DNA from: Roseateles saccharophilus
GTDB lineage: Bacteria; Pseudomonadota; Gammaproteobacteria; Burkholderiales; Burkholderiaceae_C
Assembly: GCF_004342485.1 (NCBI RefSeq)
Contig: NZ_SMBU01000016.1
Location: 36,146-100,145 of the forward strand
Reading direction: 5' to 3'
DNA: 64,000 nucleotides
The position numbers and the translations under genes are program-made. Shown one piece after another: positions 17,308-28,070 of the stretch. Each line of letters starts with the position of its first letter. The stretch's first letter is position 1. The notes beneath the pieces were generated by a model. The model saw only the letters and a list, made by a program, of their open reading frames with translations. It made no database searches and had not been told where the DNA came from.

Positions 17308-18665
17308 AACTCAGCTTTCTCGGTGCCGCCGGCACCGTCACCGGTTCCAAGTACCTCGTCGAGCACGAGGGCCGCAAATTGCTGGTCGATTGCGGCCTCT
17401 TCCAGGGCTACAAGCAGTTGCGCTTGATGAACTGGGAGGCGCTGCCCTTCGAGCCGCGCGATGTCGATGCCGTCGTGCTGACCCACTCCCATCTCGACCA
17501 TTCCGGCGCGTTGCCGCTGCTCGTGAAGCGCGGATTCAGCGGGACGGTGTTCGCCACGCCATCGGCCATCGAGTTGTGCCAGCTGCTGCTGCCCGACAGC
17601 GGGCGGATCCAGGAGGAGGATGCGGAATACGCCAACCGCCACCAGACCTCGAAGCACCAGCCGGCGATGCCGCTGTACACGGAGGAGGACGCCGAGCGTG
17701 CGCTGCGCCGCTTCGAACCGCTGCCGTTCGAGCAATCCCGCGAGGTCATTCCCGGTATTGCCGTAACGCTGCGACCGGCCGGTCACATCCTCGGGGCAGC
17801 ATCGATCGAACTGAAGGTCGGCGGTGAGACGCTGCTGTTCTCGGGAGATCTCGGCCGGCCAGACGATCCGATCATGCGCGCCCCCGTGGACATCTGCGCT
17901 GCCGATCACGTCGTCGTCGAGTCCACCTACGGAGACCGCCTGCACGAGGCGCATGCCACCGAGGCGGTGCTGGCGGAGACCATCACGCGCACTGCCTCGC
18001 GCGGCGGCATTGTCGTGGTGCCGGCGTTCGCGGTCGGACGAGCCCAGTTGCTCTTGTACATGCTCTACCGGCTCAAGACACGCGGTGCGATTCCCAATCT
18101 GCCTGTGTTCCTGAACAGTCCGATGGCGATCGACATGACCGAGATCTACCACCGGCACCGTGTCGAGCACCGGCTGTCGCCCGAGGAGTGCGATGGCATG
18201 TGCAAGGTGGCGAAGATGGTGCGAACCGTCGAGGAGTCGCGCGCGCTCAACACGCTGCGCTACCCGGCCGTCATCGTTTCCGCGAGCGGGATGGCCACCG
18301 GTGGACGCGTGTTGCATCACCTCAAGACGCTGGCGCCCGAACGCCGCAACACAGTCGTGCTCGCGGGGTACCAGGCCGGCGGGACACGCGGCGCGCGGCT
18401 GCAGAACGGCGAGCGCAGTCTGCGCATCCATGGCGAGGATGTTCCAGTGAACGCGGAAGTGGTATCGCTGCAAGGGCTGTCGGCGCATGCCGACGCACAA
18501 CAAATCGTGAGCTGGCTCGGCAGCGCGCCGAAGGCGCCGCGCGGGGTGTTCATCACGCACGGCGAGCCCGGTCCGGCGGATGCACTGCGCCAGCGCATCG
18601 AGCGCGAGCTCGGATGGACGGCCACGGTGCCGTCGCTCGGGCAGACGGTGGAGATCCCGTCGTGA
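17304..18665 (+). CDS. Metallo-beta-lactamase/beta-CASP RNA-processing-type hydrolase
   Basis: A 453-residue MBL-fold protein with the dinuclear-zinc motif [12 protein letters not shown] (His61-x-His63-x-Asp65-His66), further ligands in [11 protein letters not shown] and FSGDLG, and a beta-CASP insert plus RNA-hydrolase signature ([35 protein letters not shown]). This architecture is that of CPSF73-like ribonucleases (also archaeal and bacterial homologues). It probably cleaves or trims RNA. The start is ATG at 17304 overlapping the previous stop. The next gene begins at a GTG overlapping its own stop, so the two are coupled. Confidence 0.9.
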   Translation: MKLSFLGAAGTVTGSKYLVEHEGRKLLVDCGLFQGYKQLRLMNWEALPFEPRDVDAVVLTHSHLDHSGALPLLVKRGFSGTVFATPSAIELCQLLLPDSGRIQEEDAEYANRHQTSKHQPAMPLYTEEDAERALRRFEPLPFEQSREVIPGIAVTLRPAGHILGAASIELKVGGETLLFSGDLGRPDDPIMRAPVDICAADHVVVESTYGDRLHEAHATEAVLAETITRTASRGGIVVVPAFAVGRAQLLLYMLYRLKTRGAIPNLPVFLNSPMAIDMTEIYHRHRVEHRLSPEECDGMCKVAKMVRTVEESRALNTLRYPAVIVSASGMATGGRVLHHLKTLAPERRNTVVLAGYQAGGTRGARLQNGERSLRIHGEDVPVNAEVVSLQGLSAHADAQQIVSWLGSAPKAPRGVFITHGEPGPADALRQRIERELGWTATVPSLGQTVEIPS

Positions 18666-20194
18666 GCCAGCCAGTCCTGCCGACACCTCGTGGCGACGGC
18701 AGCCTGCTGCTGCGGCGCATCGGCATCGATACGCTCCAGGAGTCCGTGGTCTACATGCACGCCGACTGCCACGTCTGCCGGTCCGAGGGATTTGAGGCGC
18801 AGGCGCGGGTCGAGGTGCATCTGAACGGCCGCGCGATCATCGCCACGCTCAACGTCGTCGATCCTGGACTGCTCGCCGTCGACGAGGCCGGCCTGTCGAA
18901 CAGTGCCTGGCGGGCGCTGAACGCCGCTGCCGGCGACCGCGCCACGGTCTCGCACGCGCCGGCGCTCGATTCGATGAGCCAGGTGCGCGCGAAGATCTAT
19001 GGCAATCGCCTCGACGCGCCGGCGTTCGACGCGATCGTCGCCGACGTGGCTGCCGGCCGCTATCCAGACATCCATATCGCCGCCTTTCTCAGCGCCTGCG
19101 CGGGCGGGCGCATGAACGTGCAGGAAACGATCGCGCTCACCCGAGCCATGGTCGCAGCCGGCGAACGGATCGATTGGGGCCGCGCGCCGATCGCCGACAA
19201 GCATTGCGTTGGCGGCCTGCCCGGCAACCGCACGACGCCGATCGTCGTGGCCATCGTCGCGGCAGCCGGGCTGACGATGCCGAAGACATCGTCACGGGCG
19301 ATCACGTCGCCCGCGGGTACTGCCGACGTGATGGAGACGCTGACCCGCGTCGATCTCGACGTGACCGCCATGCGCCGCGTGGTCGAGCGCGAGGGCGGCT
19401 GCCTGGTTTGGGGCGGCGCACTGACCCTGAGCCCGGCCGACGACGTGCTCATCCGTGTCGAGAGGCCGCTCGACCTCGACAGCGATGCCCAACTCGTCGC
19501 GTCGGTGCTGTCGAAGAAGATCGCTGCCGGGGCCACGCATGCATTGATCGACATCCCGGTCGGACCGACCGCCAAGGTGCGCAGCGACGAGGACTTCCTT
19601 CGTCTGCAACGCCTGATTGAACAGGTGGCCGATGCGAACGGGTTGAACTTGCGGGTGCTGCGCACGCACGGCGGCCAGCCGGTCGGCCGCGGCATCGGTC
19701 CGGCGCTCGAAGCGCACGACGTGCTCGCCGTGCTGCGCGGCGCGGCCCACGCGCCGGTGGATTTGCGCATGCGCGCACTGGCCCTGGCCGCCCACCTGCT
19801 TGAGTTCTGCGGCCACTCACGGCCAGGCCAGGGGCAGTCCGAGGCCTGGAGATTGCTCGACAGCGGCGCCGCCTGGGCCAAGTTCCAGGCCATCTGCGAG
19901 GCCCAAGGGGGCCTGCGCGAGCCGGCGTTGGCTCCGCTGCGAGAGCCGGTGCTCGCGGCCTCGGCCGGCTACGTCGCCGCCATTGACAACCGGCGCCTTG
20001 CCCGCGTCGCGAAGCTCGCCGGCGCGCCGTCGGCAGCCGCTGCCGGGCTCGAGCTCCACGTGCGTTTGGGCGACGACGTCGAAGCCGGCCAACCGCTGTT
20101 TACCCTGCATGCCCAGGCGCCCGGTGAGCTTGCGTATGCACGCCGCTATCACGACGCGCACCCGGCGATCGCGTTGGAGGGCCATCCCGCATGA
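18662..20194 (+). CDS. AMP phosphorylase-like / putative thymidine phosphorylase
   Basis: A 510-residue member of the pyrimidine/nucleoside phosphorylase family starting at GTG (GTGA overlap with the previous stop). It is longer than E. coli DeoA (about 440) because of a ~95-residue N-terminal extension, as in archaeal AMP phosphorylase (about 503). Diagnostic segments resemble AMP phosphorylase more than Deo[69 protein letters not shown]. Expected reaction: NMP + Pi to base + ribose-1,5-bisphosphate. The C-terminus is DeoA-like ([16 protein letters not shown]). Overlaps the PRPP synthetase start by ATGA. Confidence 0.85.
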   Translation: MSQPVLPTPRGDGSLLLRRIGIDTLQESVVYMHADCHVCRSEGFEAQARVEVHLNGRAIIATLNVVDPGLLAVDEAGLSNSAWRALNAAAGDRATVSHAPALDSMSQVRAKIYGNRLDAPAFDAIVADVAAGRYPDIHIAAFLSACAGGRMNVQETIALTRAMVAAGERIDWGRAPIADKHCVGGLPGNRTTPIVVAIVAAAGLTMPKTSSRAITSPAGTADVMETLTRVDLDVTAMRRVVEREGGCLVWGGALTLSPADDVLIRVERPLDLDSDAQLVASVLSKKIAAGATHALIDIPVGPTAKVRSDEDFLRLQRLIEQVADANGLNLRVLRTHGGQPVGRGIGPALEAHDVLAVLRGAAHAPVDLRMRALALAAHLLEFCGHSRPGQGQSEAWRLLDSGAAWAKFQAICEAQGGLREPALAPLREPVLAASAGYVAAIDNRRLARVAKLAGAPSAAAAGLELHVRLGDDVEAGQPLFTLHAQAPGELAYARRYHDAHPAIALEGHPA

Positions 20195-21117
20195 AGCCCA
20201 TCGTGATTTCGATGCCGGGCAACGAGGCGATGGCGGCCGAACTGGTGCAGCGCCTGGACGGGGAATGCGGGGCGGCGACGGTGCGGCGCTTCCCGGACGG
20301 CGAGTCCTACGTGCGCGTGGAATCCGCGCTGGAGGGGCGGCACGCCGTCATCGTGTGCACGCTCGACCAGCCGGACGACAAGCTGGTGCCGCTGTTGCTG
20401 CTGGCATCAGCCGCACGCGACAGCGGGGCCCGATCGGTCGGGCTGGTCGCGCCCTACCTCGCCTACATGCGCCAGGACACGCGCTTCCATCCCGGCGAGA
20501 CGATCAGTGCGCAACACGTGGCGGCGTGGATCTCCAGCCGCTTCGACTGGCTCGTCACCGTCGATCCGCATCTGCACCGCATCAATGAGCTGTCGCAGGT
20601 CTACACCATCCCAGCGTTCGCGGTGCACGCTGCCGACAACCTGGCGCAATGGCTGCGTACGCACGTGCGGCAGCCATTGCTGATCGGCCCGGACGAGGAA
20701 AGCATGCAGTGGGTGGAGCAGGTGGCGGGCAGCGCCGATGCGCCGTTTGTGGTGCTGCGCAAGACGCGCCGCGGCGATCGTGACGTGCAGGTGTCGGTGC
20801 CGGACGTCGAGCGCTGGCGCTCGCACACGCCGGTGCTGGTCGACGACATCGTCTCCACCGGCCGCACGATGATCGAAACCGTCGTCCATCTGCGGCGCGC
20901 CGGGCTGGCCGCACCGGTGTGTCTGGCCGTGCACGCGGTGTTCGCGCAGACCGCGTTCGACGACCTGCGCGCGGCCGGCTCAGCCGACATCGCGAGCTGC
21001 GACACGATCGCTCACCCCTCGAACCGCATTCGCCTCGGCGCCTCGCTCGCCGCGGCGGTGCTTCCCCTGTTGAAGCATGCCGGGCAGCGAACCAGCCTTG
21101 CCTTCCCATCCCTATGA
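20191..21117 (+). CDS. prs: Ribose-phosphate pyrophosphokinase (archaeal-like class)
   Basis: A 308-residue PRPP synthetase homologue. Visible motifs: [31 protein letters not shown] (the RF-x-PGE-x-IS form typical of archaeal class III enzymes), DPHLHR (metal/ribose-5-P binding) and the PRPP loop [12 protein letters not shown]. It forms PRPP from ribose-5-phosphate and ATP. It is coupled by an ATGA overlap to the phosphorylase. It is most likely an accessory copy, because the housekeeping bacterial enzyme has a different flexible-loop sequence. Preference for another pentose phosphate is possible but untested. Confidence 0.9.
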   Translation: MKPIVISMPGNEAMAAELVQRLDGECGAATVRRFPDGESYVRVESALEGRHAVIVCTLDQPDDKLVPLLLLASAARDSGARSVGLVAPYLAYMRQDTRFHPGETISAQHVAAWISSRFDWLVTVDPHLHRINELSQVYTIPAFAVHAADNLAQWLRTHVRQPLLIGPDEESMQWVEQVAGSADAPFVVLRKTRRGDRDVQVSVPDVERWRSHTPVLVDDIVSTGRTMIETVVHLRRAGLAAPVCLAVHAVFAQTAFDDLRAAGSADIASCDTIAHPSNRIRLGASLAAAVLPLLKHAGQRTSLAFPSL

Positions 21118-21127
21118 GGAGATCGCC

Positions 21128-21637
21128 ATGTCCGTCCCGAGCTTTTGCTTCGCCGCGCTGCGGCTAGTCTTGCGCGCACGACGTCTTCCCGCGCTGCTCG
21201 CACTCGCCGTGCTGCCGCTCGCCATCCAGCCCGCGATGGCCCAGGCACGGGTGGAACGCGACGGCGTCGTCCTGTACTGGGGGCTCGTCCCGGCGGCCAT
21301 CGTGGCGGAGAAGCACCCGCTCGAGGAGATGCACGGTGTCGTACCCAAGGACGGCGGGCAGGTCCATCACCTGGTCGCGGCCTTGGTCGACGCAAAGGAC
21401 GGGCGGCGGATCGGAGACGCAGTCCTGCGAGCCCAACTGCACGAGGTCGGCATCGTGAACGCCGCACCGAAGTACCTGACGCCGATGACGATCAACGGGC
21501 TGGCCTCCTATGGCCAGGTGTTCTCCATGGCCAAGGACGGCCCGTACCAGTTCCGCATTCTCGCCAGGCTGGCCGATCGGCCGAACGAGGTCGAGTTCCC
21601 GATATCGGCCTGGTCCCCGCATCGGGAAAGCCGCTAG
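21128..21637 (+). CDS. Periplasmic hypothetical protein
   Basis: A 169-residue exported protein: a signal peptide (LPALLALAVLPLAIQPAMAQA) followed by a compact beta-rich domain containing VLYWGLVPAAIV, DGGQVHHLVAALVDAKDG and YQFRILARL. The His pair in GGQVHHLV and regular hydrophobic strands suggest an immunoglobulin-like or iron/copper-binding domain as in Tp34-type proteins, but the assignment is tentative. Start ATG at 21128 follows GAGGAG. It continues the prs operon. Confidence 0.6.
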   Translation: MSVPSFCFAALRLVLRARRLPALLALAVLPLAIQPAMAQARVERDGVVLYWGLVPAAIVAEKHPLEEMHGVVPKDGGQVHHLVAALVDAKDGRRIGDAVLRAQLHEVGIVNAAPKYLTPMTINGLASYGQVFSMAKDGPYQFRILARLADRPNEVEFPISAWSPHRESR

Positions 21638-21668
21638 CCAACAGCTGTCGGTCGAACGAGGGGATTCC

Positions 21669-21902
21669 ATGCGCATCGATTCGTCCAAAGCCGCCACCTG
21701 GGTGCTGGTCGCGTTCGCGGTCGTGGTGCTGCTTCTACTGCTCGCCGAACACCACGCCCACGCCTGGGGACCGCTGCTGATGTTGTCGATCCCCGTGTGT
21801 CTGGTCCTGCTGTACGTGGCGACCAGCAACTCCGAGTCGGGCGCCAGCGACGACAAAGTCGATCGGTCGACACGCAACGAAGAAGAAGGAAAACACCCAT
21901 GA
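21669..21902 (+). CDS. Small single-pass membrane protein
   Basis: A 77-residue protein with one or two hydrophobic helices (WVLVAFAVVVLLLLLAEHHA; LLMLSIPVCLVLLYVA) and a charged cytosolic tail (SDDKVDRSTRNEEEGK). The A-E-H-H-A-H pattern between helices recalls the DUF2933-like products at 8180 and 16318, but without a His-rich tail. Its stop overlaps the CFA synthase start (ATGA), so it is translationally linked to lipid modification. Function unknown. Confidence 0.6.
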   Translation: MRIDSSKAATWVLVAFAVVVLLLLLAEHHAHAWGPLLMLSIPVCLVLLYVATSNSESGASDDKVDRSTRNEEEGKHP

Positions 21903-23284
21903 GCATCGTCCTGGACCACCACCCGCAGGCACGCCGGAGTGCGCACGACGAACCCGCCATCCGGATCTTCGAGCGTTTGATGCGTGGCTTCGACGGCTTT
22001 GCCGCTCTGCGCCTGTGGAACGACACGGTGCACGCGCCGAGCGGCGGGACGGCCACGTTCACGCTGGTGCTGCGCGACCCGGCGCTGCTTCGGCGCCTGG
22101 TGCTCGGGCGCAGCCCGCTGCTGCTGGCCGACGCCTACTTCCACGGGCAGCTCGACTTCGAGGGCGACCTCTACAGCGCGCTCACGCTGAAGGATCATTT
22201 CCAGCGCGTTTCCCTGAGCTGGCGCGACAAGCTCGCGCTGTTGCGCGACGCCTGGCGGCTGCCGTCGCGCTCTGACGCCAGCCTCAAGCCCAGCAACACC
22301 ATGGCTTCGCGCATCGCGCGCAGCTTCTCGCACCGGCATTCGCGCAAGAGCGACCGAGCGGCCATCTCCTTCCACTACGACGTCTCCAACGAGTTCTACG
22401 GGCTCTGGCTCGACGAGCAGCGCGTCTATTCCTGCGCCTACTTCGAGAGCCCGAACGACACGCTCGAGCAGGCCCAGCGCAACAAACTCGAGCACATCTG
22501 CCGCAAGTTGCGGCTGCGGCCCGGCGAGCGCCTGCTCGACATTGGCTGCGGCTGGGGTGCCTTGGTGTGCTGGGCCGCCAAGTACCACGGCGTGAGGGCC
22601 CACGGCATCACCTTGAGCCGCGAGCAGCACGCCTACGCGCTGCAAAGAATCAGCGACGAAGGCTTGGAGGACCGCGTCACCGTCGAGCTGCGCGACTACC
22701 GCGACCTCGCCGGCGAGGGGGTGTACGACAAGGTGTCGAGCGTGGGCATGTTCGAGCATGTCGGGCTCGCCAACTTGCCGGCCTACCTCGCCGCAGTTCA
22801 GCGTGTCCTGCGGCCGGGCGGACTGTTCCTGAACCACGGCATCACGCACGACGAGGAAGGCTGGAACAAGACCATCGCGACCGAATTCATCAACCGCTAC
22901 GTATTCCCCGACGGCGAGCTCGACTGCGTCAGCAAGATCCAGCTCGGCATGGAGCGCGCAGGCTTTGAAATTCACGATGTCGAAGCGCTGCGGCCGCACT
23001 ACGCGCTGACCCTGCGGCACTGGGTCCAGCGGCTCGAGGCAAGCCGGGAGGCCGCGCTGCGCGAGGTGGACGAACCGACCTACCGCGTCTGGCGGCTGTA
23101 CATGGCGGCGTGCGCGCTCGAGTTCGAAGCCGGCGGCACCGGTGTCTACCAGATGCTCGCCTCGCGCCGCGGTCGAGAGCCGCAAGTGCCCCTCACGCGT
23201 CGCGACCTGTACGCGGTGGACAGCGGGAAGGCGTTCGGTCTCTTCGTGACCTCGGCGCAAGCCGCCGCGCTCGGGACTGACTGA
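21899..23284 (+). CDS. cfa: Cyclopropane-fatty-acyl-phospholipid synthase
   Basis: A 461-residue SAM-dependent enzyme that adds methylene bridges to unsaturated acyl chains of membrane phospholipids. Motif I of the SAM fold is LLDIGCGWGALVCW; family motifs include HYDVSNEFYGLWLDEQRVYSCAYF, RVYSCAYF and GMFEHVGLANLP. The start at ATG 21899 overlaps the preceding small ORF. Longer alternative starts run inside the preceding frame and are rejected. CFA formation protects membranes under acid, low-oxygen and stationary-phase stress, consistent with the surrounding gene set. Confidence 0.93.
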   Translation: MSIVLDHHPQARRSAHDEPAIRIFERLMRGFDGFAALRLWNDTVHAPSGGTATFTLVLRDPALLRRLVLGRSPLLLADAYFHGQLDFEGDLYSALTLKDHFQRVSLSWRDKLALLRDAWRLPSRSDASLKPSNTMASRIARSFSHRHSRKSDRAAISFHYDVSNEFYGLWLDEQRVYSCAYFESPNDTLEQAQRNKLEHICRKLRLRPGERLLDIGCGWGALVCWAAKYHGVRAHGITLSREQHAYALQRISDEGLEDRVTVELRDYRDLAGEGVYDKVSSVGMFEHVGLANLPAYLAAVQRVLRPGGLFLNHGITHDEEGWNKTIATEFINRYVFPDGELDCVSKIQLGMERAGFEIHDVEALRPHYALTLRHWVQRLEASREAALREVDEPTYRVWRLYMAACALEFEAGGTGVYQMLASRRGREPQVPLTRRDLYAVDSGKAFGLFVTSAQAAALGTD

Positions 23285-23285
23285 C

Positions 23286-23984
23286 ATGTGCTTTTCCGCC
23301 ACCGCCAGTTTCACAGCCGGAGCCGGGCTGCTGCTCGTCGGCGCCGCCACGGCGCGCCAGGTCCGGCGACGCCCGGAACTGCCGTTCGCGCTGATCCCAC
23401 TCCTGTTCGCCGTTCAGCAGCTCATCGAGGGCGCGTTGTGGCTGACGTTCCCCGACAAGGCGCCGTGGTTGAACACCGCGCTAACCTATGCCTATTCGCT
23501 GTTCTCGCACGTCCTTTGGCCGATCTACGTGCCACTTGCGGTACTGCTGATCGAGCCACCGGGCTGGCGCCGCAAGGCACTGATCGCATTCAGCGTTGCA
23601 GGCATCGCAGTCGGCACTTGGCTGCTGTACGCGATGGCGAGATATGGCATCGTCTCCCGCCCGACCGGACGGCACGTCGAGTACGTCTCGCCGCATTTCT
23701 TCGCCGCGGTGGCGATGACGCTGTACCTGCTGTCGACCGGCGTCAGCCTGTTGTTCTCCGCGCATCGCCTGGTGAAGGTCTTCGGGCTCCTTGCGCTGCT
23801 GTCCTTCGCCGCCGCCTACGCGTTCTATGCCCTGTGGTTCATCTCGGTGTGGTGCTTCTTCGCGGCCGTGCTCAGCGGCGTCGTCTATCTGCACTTGAGG
23901 AACCCCAGGGTCGGACTCCACCAGCGCGTGCCCGATACCCGCAGCCATGGTGCGCGGGCGAGAAGTGCCTCGCAGCTTCATTGA
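23286..23984 (+). CDS. DUF6629 integral membrane protein
   Basis: A 232-residue polytopic membrane protein with seven or so helices and an MCFSATASFTAGAGLLLVG N-terminus typical of the DUF6629 family. It starts one base after the CFA synthase stop region. No catalytic motif is seen; transport or sensing roles are unproven. The C-terminal 25 residues are polar and may be a weakly conserved extension. Confidence 0.75.
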   Translation: MCFSATASFTAGAGLLLVGAATARQVRRRPELPFALIPLLFAVQQLIEGALWLTFPDKAPWLNTALTYAYSLFSHVLWPIYVPLAVLLIEPPGWRRKALIAFSVAGIAVGTWLLYAMARYGIVSRPTGRHVEYVSPHFFAAVAMTLYLLSTGVSLLFSAHRLVKVFGLLALLSFAAAYAFYALWFISVWCFFAAVLSGVVYLHLRNPRVGLHQRVPDTRSHGARARSASQLH

Positions 23985-24009
23985 TCAACGTTTAACAAGA
24001 GGGATTGCC

Positions 24010-25596
24010 ATGAAGAATTTCGACAAAGCCAAAGCCTTCATCGTCGGCGGCGGGATCGCCGCGCTGTCGGCGGCCGTGCTGCTCATCCGCGACGGCGGTT
24101 TGCGCGGCTCCAACATCCGCATCCTGGAAGAGCTCGACGTGGCCGGCGGCGCGCTCGACGGCTCGGGCGACCCGGTGAAGGGCTACGTCACGCGCGGCGG
24201 GCGTATGTGGACGGAAGAAGCCTACGTCTGCCTGTGGGACGTGCTCGACAGCGTCCCGACGCTGGCCGATCCGGCCAAGTCGGTCAAGGACGATGTGTGG
24301 GCCTTCAACGAAGCGTGGCGCTCAGACGCGCACGCGCGCCTGATCGGCAAGGGCCGCAAGATCGTGGACGCGACCGATCTGGGCTTCAGCCTGCACGACC
24401 GGCTGGAGATGATGCGCCTGCTCGCGATGCCCGAGCGGGCCATCGGCACGAAGCGGATCGAGGACTGCTTCTCGCCGCACTTCTTCACGACGAACTTCTG
24501 GGCGATGTGGCGCACGACGTTCGCGTTCCAGAACTGGCACAGCGCGATCGAGCTCAAGCGCTACATGCTGCGCTTCCTGCAGGAGTTCCCGCGCATCCAC
24601 ACGCTGGCGGGCGTGCGGCGCAGCGCGTTGAACCAGTACGACTCGGTCGTGCGCCCGCTCGAGAAGTGGCTCACTGAGCAGGGCGTTCGCTTCGAATACG
24701 GCACCAAGGTGACCGATGTCGACTTCCTCGAGGCCGCCGACGGCCGCCGCATCGAGGCGCTCCACGGCACGAGCCGGGGCGAGAACTTCAGCTACCCCGT
24801 CGGCCGCGACGACTATGCCTTCATCACGATCGGCTCGATGACCGCCGATTCGCGCTGCGGAGACGACGATCGTGCACCCGAGCTCGTGCGCGACAAGCGC
24901 GACGGCGCTTGGACGCTGTGGGAGAACATGGCGCGCAAGGCGCCCGGCTTCGGTCGACCCAATGCGTTCAGCGGCAACGTCGACGAGAGCAAGTGGGAGT
25001 CCTTCACGCTGACGATGCGCACGCCGGTGCTGGTGCAGCGGATCGAGGAATTCACCGGCAACAAGCCCGGCACCGGCGGCCTGATGACGTTCAAGGACTC
25101 GAGCTGGCTGATGTCCGCCGTCGTGCCCCACGCACCTCACTTCGCGGGTCAGCCCGACGACGTGTTCACGCTGTGGGGCTACGGGCTGTTCATCGACAAC
25201 CCAGGCGACTACGTCGACAAGCCGATGGCGCAGTGCAGCGGCCAGGAGATCCTGACCGAGTTGATGCACCACCTGGGCTGCGAAGACATCCTCGATGAGG
25301 TGCGCTACGCGACAACGGTGATCCCGGTGATGATGCCCTACATCACCAGCGAGTTCGAACGCCGCGACGTGACCGACCGGCCGCCGGTGATCCCGCCTGG
25401 CGCGAAGAACTTCGCCTTGCTCGGCCAGTACGTCGAGATCCCCGAGGACGTGGTCTTCACGGTGGAGTATTCGGTGCGCGGGGCGATGCACGGCGTGTAC
25501 GGCCTGCTCGGGCTGACGCGCGAGATCCCGGCCATCTACCACGGCATCGCCGATCCCAAGGTCGCTTTCGATGCGCTGCGCACGCTGATCGGCTGA
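24010..25596 (+). CDS. ohyA: Oleate hydratase
   Basis: A 528-residue FAD-dependent fatty acid hydratase (the old myosin-cross-reactive antigen family) that adds water to the cis-9 double bond of oleate and related fatty acids. Seen: FAD-binding [63 protein letters not shown] and [11 protein letters not shown]. Start ATG at 24010 follows GAGGG; an in-frame ATG upstream lies within the previous gene's end. Positioned after CFA synthase, it suggests modification or detoxification of unsaturated fatty acids. Confidence 0.93.
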   Translation: MKNFDKAKAFIVGGGIAALSAAVLLIRDGGLRGSNIRILEELDVAGGALDGSGDPVKGYVTRGGRMWTEEAYVCLWDVLDSVPTLADPAKSVKDDVWAFNEAWRSDAHARLIGKGRKIVDATDLGFSLHDRLEMMRLLAMPERAIGTKRIEDCFSPHFFTTNFWAMWRTTFAFQNWHSAIELKRYMLRFLQEFPRIHTLAGVRRSALNQYDSVVRPLEKWLTEQGVRFEYGTKVTDVDFLEAADGRRIEALHGTSRGENFSYPVGRDDYAFITIGSMTADSRCGDDDRAPELVRDKRDGAWTLWENMARKAPGFGRPNAFSGNVDESKWESFTLTMRTPVLVQRIEEFTGNKPGTGGLMTFKDSSWLMSAVVPHAPHFAGQPDDVFTLWGYGLFIDNPGDYVDKPMAQCSGQEILTELMHHLGCEDILDEVRYATTVIPVMMPYITSEFERRDVTDRPPVIPPGAKNFALLGQYVEIPEDVVFTVEYSVRGAMHGVYGLLGLTREIPAIYHGIADPKVAFDALRTLIG

Positions 25597-25627
25597 CAGC
25601 CGAGAACTCGCGGCAACAAGGAATTCC

Positions 25628-28057
25628 ATGAACACCAACAGTACCTTTGAAGTCGGCAGCCTGCTGTCGTCGATGTCCGCTCGTGGCGTCGAGAAGCAGC
25701 TGTCGCAGTTGCCCGGCGTGAGCGCGGTGCAGGTCAACTACGTCGCCGGCTCGGCAAGCGTCACGTTCGACGTCGACACGATCGGCGCGGATCGCATCCG
25801 CGCGGCGATCGAAGAGTGCGGCTACCACTGTCGCGGCGAGGCGACTCCGCGGCACCTCTGCGCACCGCACGAGGACGCCGGCCATGCGCACGCGCATGCT
25901 CACGCCCATGACCATGGGCACGCAGCGCCCGGGGTGAGCCCCAAGGCGAGTCCCAAGCCTCCTGCCGCACACGTTCACGACATGGACCACGGCGGCATGG
26001 ACGCGATGGCCCACGAAATGGGCCATGGCGCCGGCATGGACGCCAAAGGCATGGCGCGCGACATGCGCAACCGGTTCTGGATCTGCCTCGCGTTCACCGT
26101 GCCGATCTTTCTGTACGCGCCGATGGGCATGTCGTTCATCAAGCTCGCGCCGCCGTTCGGACTCGACCTGAACGTCTGGCTATTCGCGCTCGCGAGTGGC
26201 GCGGTGATCTATCCGGCCTGGCCGTTCTTCGTGGCAGCGGGGCGAGCGCTGCGCAACGGCGTGCTGAATATGGCGGTACTCGTCGTGCTGAGCGTGGGTA
26301 CCGGCTATCTCTTCAGCCTGGGGGCCACCTTCTTCTTCAAGGGCGCGCAGTTCTACGAAGCCGTGTCGGTGCTGCTAGTCTTCATCCTGCTCGGCCACTG
26401 GCTCGAGATGCGCGCTCGCGCGGGTGCCTCGGAGGCGATTCGTGCGCTGATGGAACTCGCGCCGCCGAAGGCCACCGTGCTGCGCAACGGGGTCGAGACC
26501 ACCGTGGCCACGTCCGAGGTGCTGGCCGGCGACATCGTGCTGATCCGCCCGGGCGACAAGATCCCGGTCGACGGCGAGGTTCTCGAAGGCGGTTCGCAGG
26601 TCGACGAGTCGATGCTCACTGGCGAGTCGATGCCGGTGAAGAAGACGGTGGGCGACACGGTGATCGGCGCGACCATCAACAAGAGCGGCAGCTTCCGCTA
26701 CCGCGCCACCAAGGTCGGCGCGGACACGGCGCTGGCGCAGATCGTCAAGCTGGTGCAGCAGGCGCAGAACTCCAAGGCGCCGTCGCAACTGCTGGCCGAC
26801 CGGGCCTCGCAGTGGCTGGTCCTGGTGGCCTTCCTGATCGGCCTCGCGACCTTCGGGGTCTGGTACTTCGTGCTCGGCCAGCCGGTGCTGCTCGCGCTCA
26901 CGCTGACGATCACGGTCTTCGTCATCGCCTGTCCGGACGCGCTTGGCCTGGCCACGCCGATGGCGGTGATGGTCGGCACCGGGCTGGGTGCGATGAACGG
27001 CATCCTGTTCAAGAACGCTTCGGCGCTCGAGGACGCGACCAAGCTCGACGTGGTGATCTTCGACAAGACCGGCACGCTGACGCTTGGGCAACCCGACGTC
27101 GTCGATCTGGCGGTAGCGCAAGGCACCACGCAGGACGACTTGCTGCAGATTGCCGGCTCGGTCGAGAAGCTCTCGGAGCATCCGTTGGCGCTCGCCATCC
27201 TCAAGCGCGCCGGCAACCTGCCGTTGGAGCCGGTCGAAGGTTTCAACAACGTCGACGGCATGGGCACCGAAGCGATGGTGCGCGGCCAGCGCACGCTGCT
27301 CGGCAACCGCAAGCTGATGGACGTCAACAACGTCGACCTCAACGGGCTCAGCGCCGACTCGCGCAATCTGCAGGGCCAGGGGCGCACCGTCGTTCACGTG
27401 GCGCACGGCGGACGCCTGATCGGCCTGATCGCGATCGCCGATGCCGTGCGTCCGACCTCGGCGGCCGCGGTCGCGGCGCTGCGCGCGAAGGGCGTGCAGG
27501 TGGCGATGCTGACCGGCGACAACCGTGCCACCGCGGAGCGCATCGCGCGCGACCTGCAAGTCGACATCGTGCTCGCCGACGTGCTGCCGGGTGACAAGGC
27601 GGCCAAGGTTAAGGAGTTGCAGGCACAGGGCAAGAAGGTCGGCATGGTGGGCGACGGCATCAACGACGCGCCGGCGCTGACCCAGGCCGATGTCGGCTTC
27701 GCGATCGGCGCCGGCACCGACGTGGCGATGGAAAGCGCCGACGTGGTGTTGATGAAGAGCGATCCCCTGGACGTCGTCGGCGCGATCGAGCTGTCGCGCG
27801 CGACCTTGCACAAGATGCACCAGAACCTGTGGTGGGCGGTAGGCTACAACGTCGTGGCCTTTCCGCTCGCGGCCGGCGTCTTCTATCCGTTCACGATCAG
27901 CCCGGAGGTGGCGGCGATCGCGATGTCGGGCAGCTCGGCGCTGGTCGCCATCAACGCGCTGATGCTCAAGCGCACGCGGCTGACCGGCATCCGCCGCGGC
28001 CAGGCGATTCCCGGCGCGGCGGACCGCACCGCGCGCGCCGCCCCGGCTGCGGTCTGA
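25628..28057 (+). CDS. Copper-type P1B ATPase with CPD metal site and His-rich N-terminus
   Basis: An 809-residue heavy-metal P-type ATPase. The N-terminal ~70 residues fold like an HMA domain but lack the CxxC motif ([13 protein letters not shown] where GMTCxxC is expected). A His-rich segment ([14 protein letters not shown]) and more Met/His follow. The membrane metal site is Cys435-Pro-Asp437 ([11 protein letters not shown]), where Cu(I) ATPases have CPC or CPH. The phosphorylated Asp is in FDKTGTLT (Asp479), with [10 protein letters not shown] downstream. It is clearly an active-type ATPase; metal identity is uncertain because of the CPD variant. It follows oleate hydratase by 31 bases. 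Confidence 0.9.
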   Translation: MNTNSTFEVGSLLSSMSARGVEKQLSQLPGVSAVQVNYVAGSASVTFDVDTIGADRIRAAIEECGYHCRGEATPRHLCAPHEDAGHAHAHAHAHDHGHAAPGVSPKASPKPPAAHVHDMDHGGMDAMAHEMGHGAGMDAKGMARDMRNRFWICLAFTVPIFLYAPMGMSFIKLAPPFGLDLNVWLFALASGAVIYPAWPFFVAAGRALRNGVLNMAVLVVLSVGTGYLFSLGATFFFKGAQFYEAVSVLLVFILLGHWLEMRARAGASEAIRALMELAPPKATVLRNGVETTVATSEVLAGDIVLIRPGDKIPVDGEVLEGGSQVDESMLTGESMPVKKTVGDTVIGATINKSGSFRYRATKVGADTALAQIVKLVQQAQNSKAPSQLLADRASQWLVLVAFLIGLATFGVWYFVLGQPVLLALTLTITVFVIACPDALGLATPMAVMVGTGLGAMNGILFKNASALEDATKLDVVIFDKTGTLTLGQPDVVDLAVAQGTTQDDLLQIAGSVEKLSEHPLALAILKRAGNLPLEPVEGFNNVDGMGTEAMVRGQRTLLGNRKLMDVNNVDLNGLSADSRNLQGQGRTVVHVAHGGRLIGLIAIADAVRPTSAAAVAALRAKGVQVAMLTGDNRATAERIARDLQVDIVLADVLPGDKAAKVKELQAQGKKVGMVGDGINDAPALTQADVGFAIGAGTDVAMESADVVLMKSDPLDVVGAIELSRATLHKMHQNLWWAVGYNVVAFPLAAGVFYPFTISPEVAAIAMSGSSALVAINALMLKRTRLTGIRRGQAIPGAADRTARAAPAAV

Positions 28058-28070
28058 AGCGAGAGCGGGC

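Noticed and set aside
23985..24009. TTGATCAACG upstream of oleate hydratase as an FNR site
   Set aside because: Only the left half matches; spacing to a right half is wrong.
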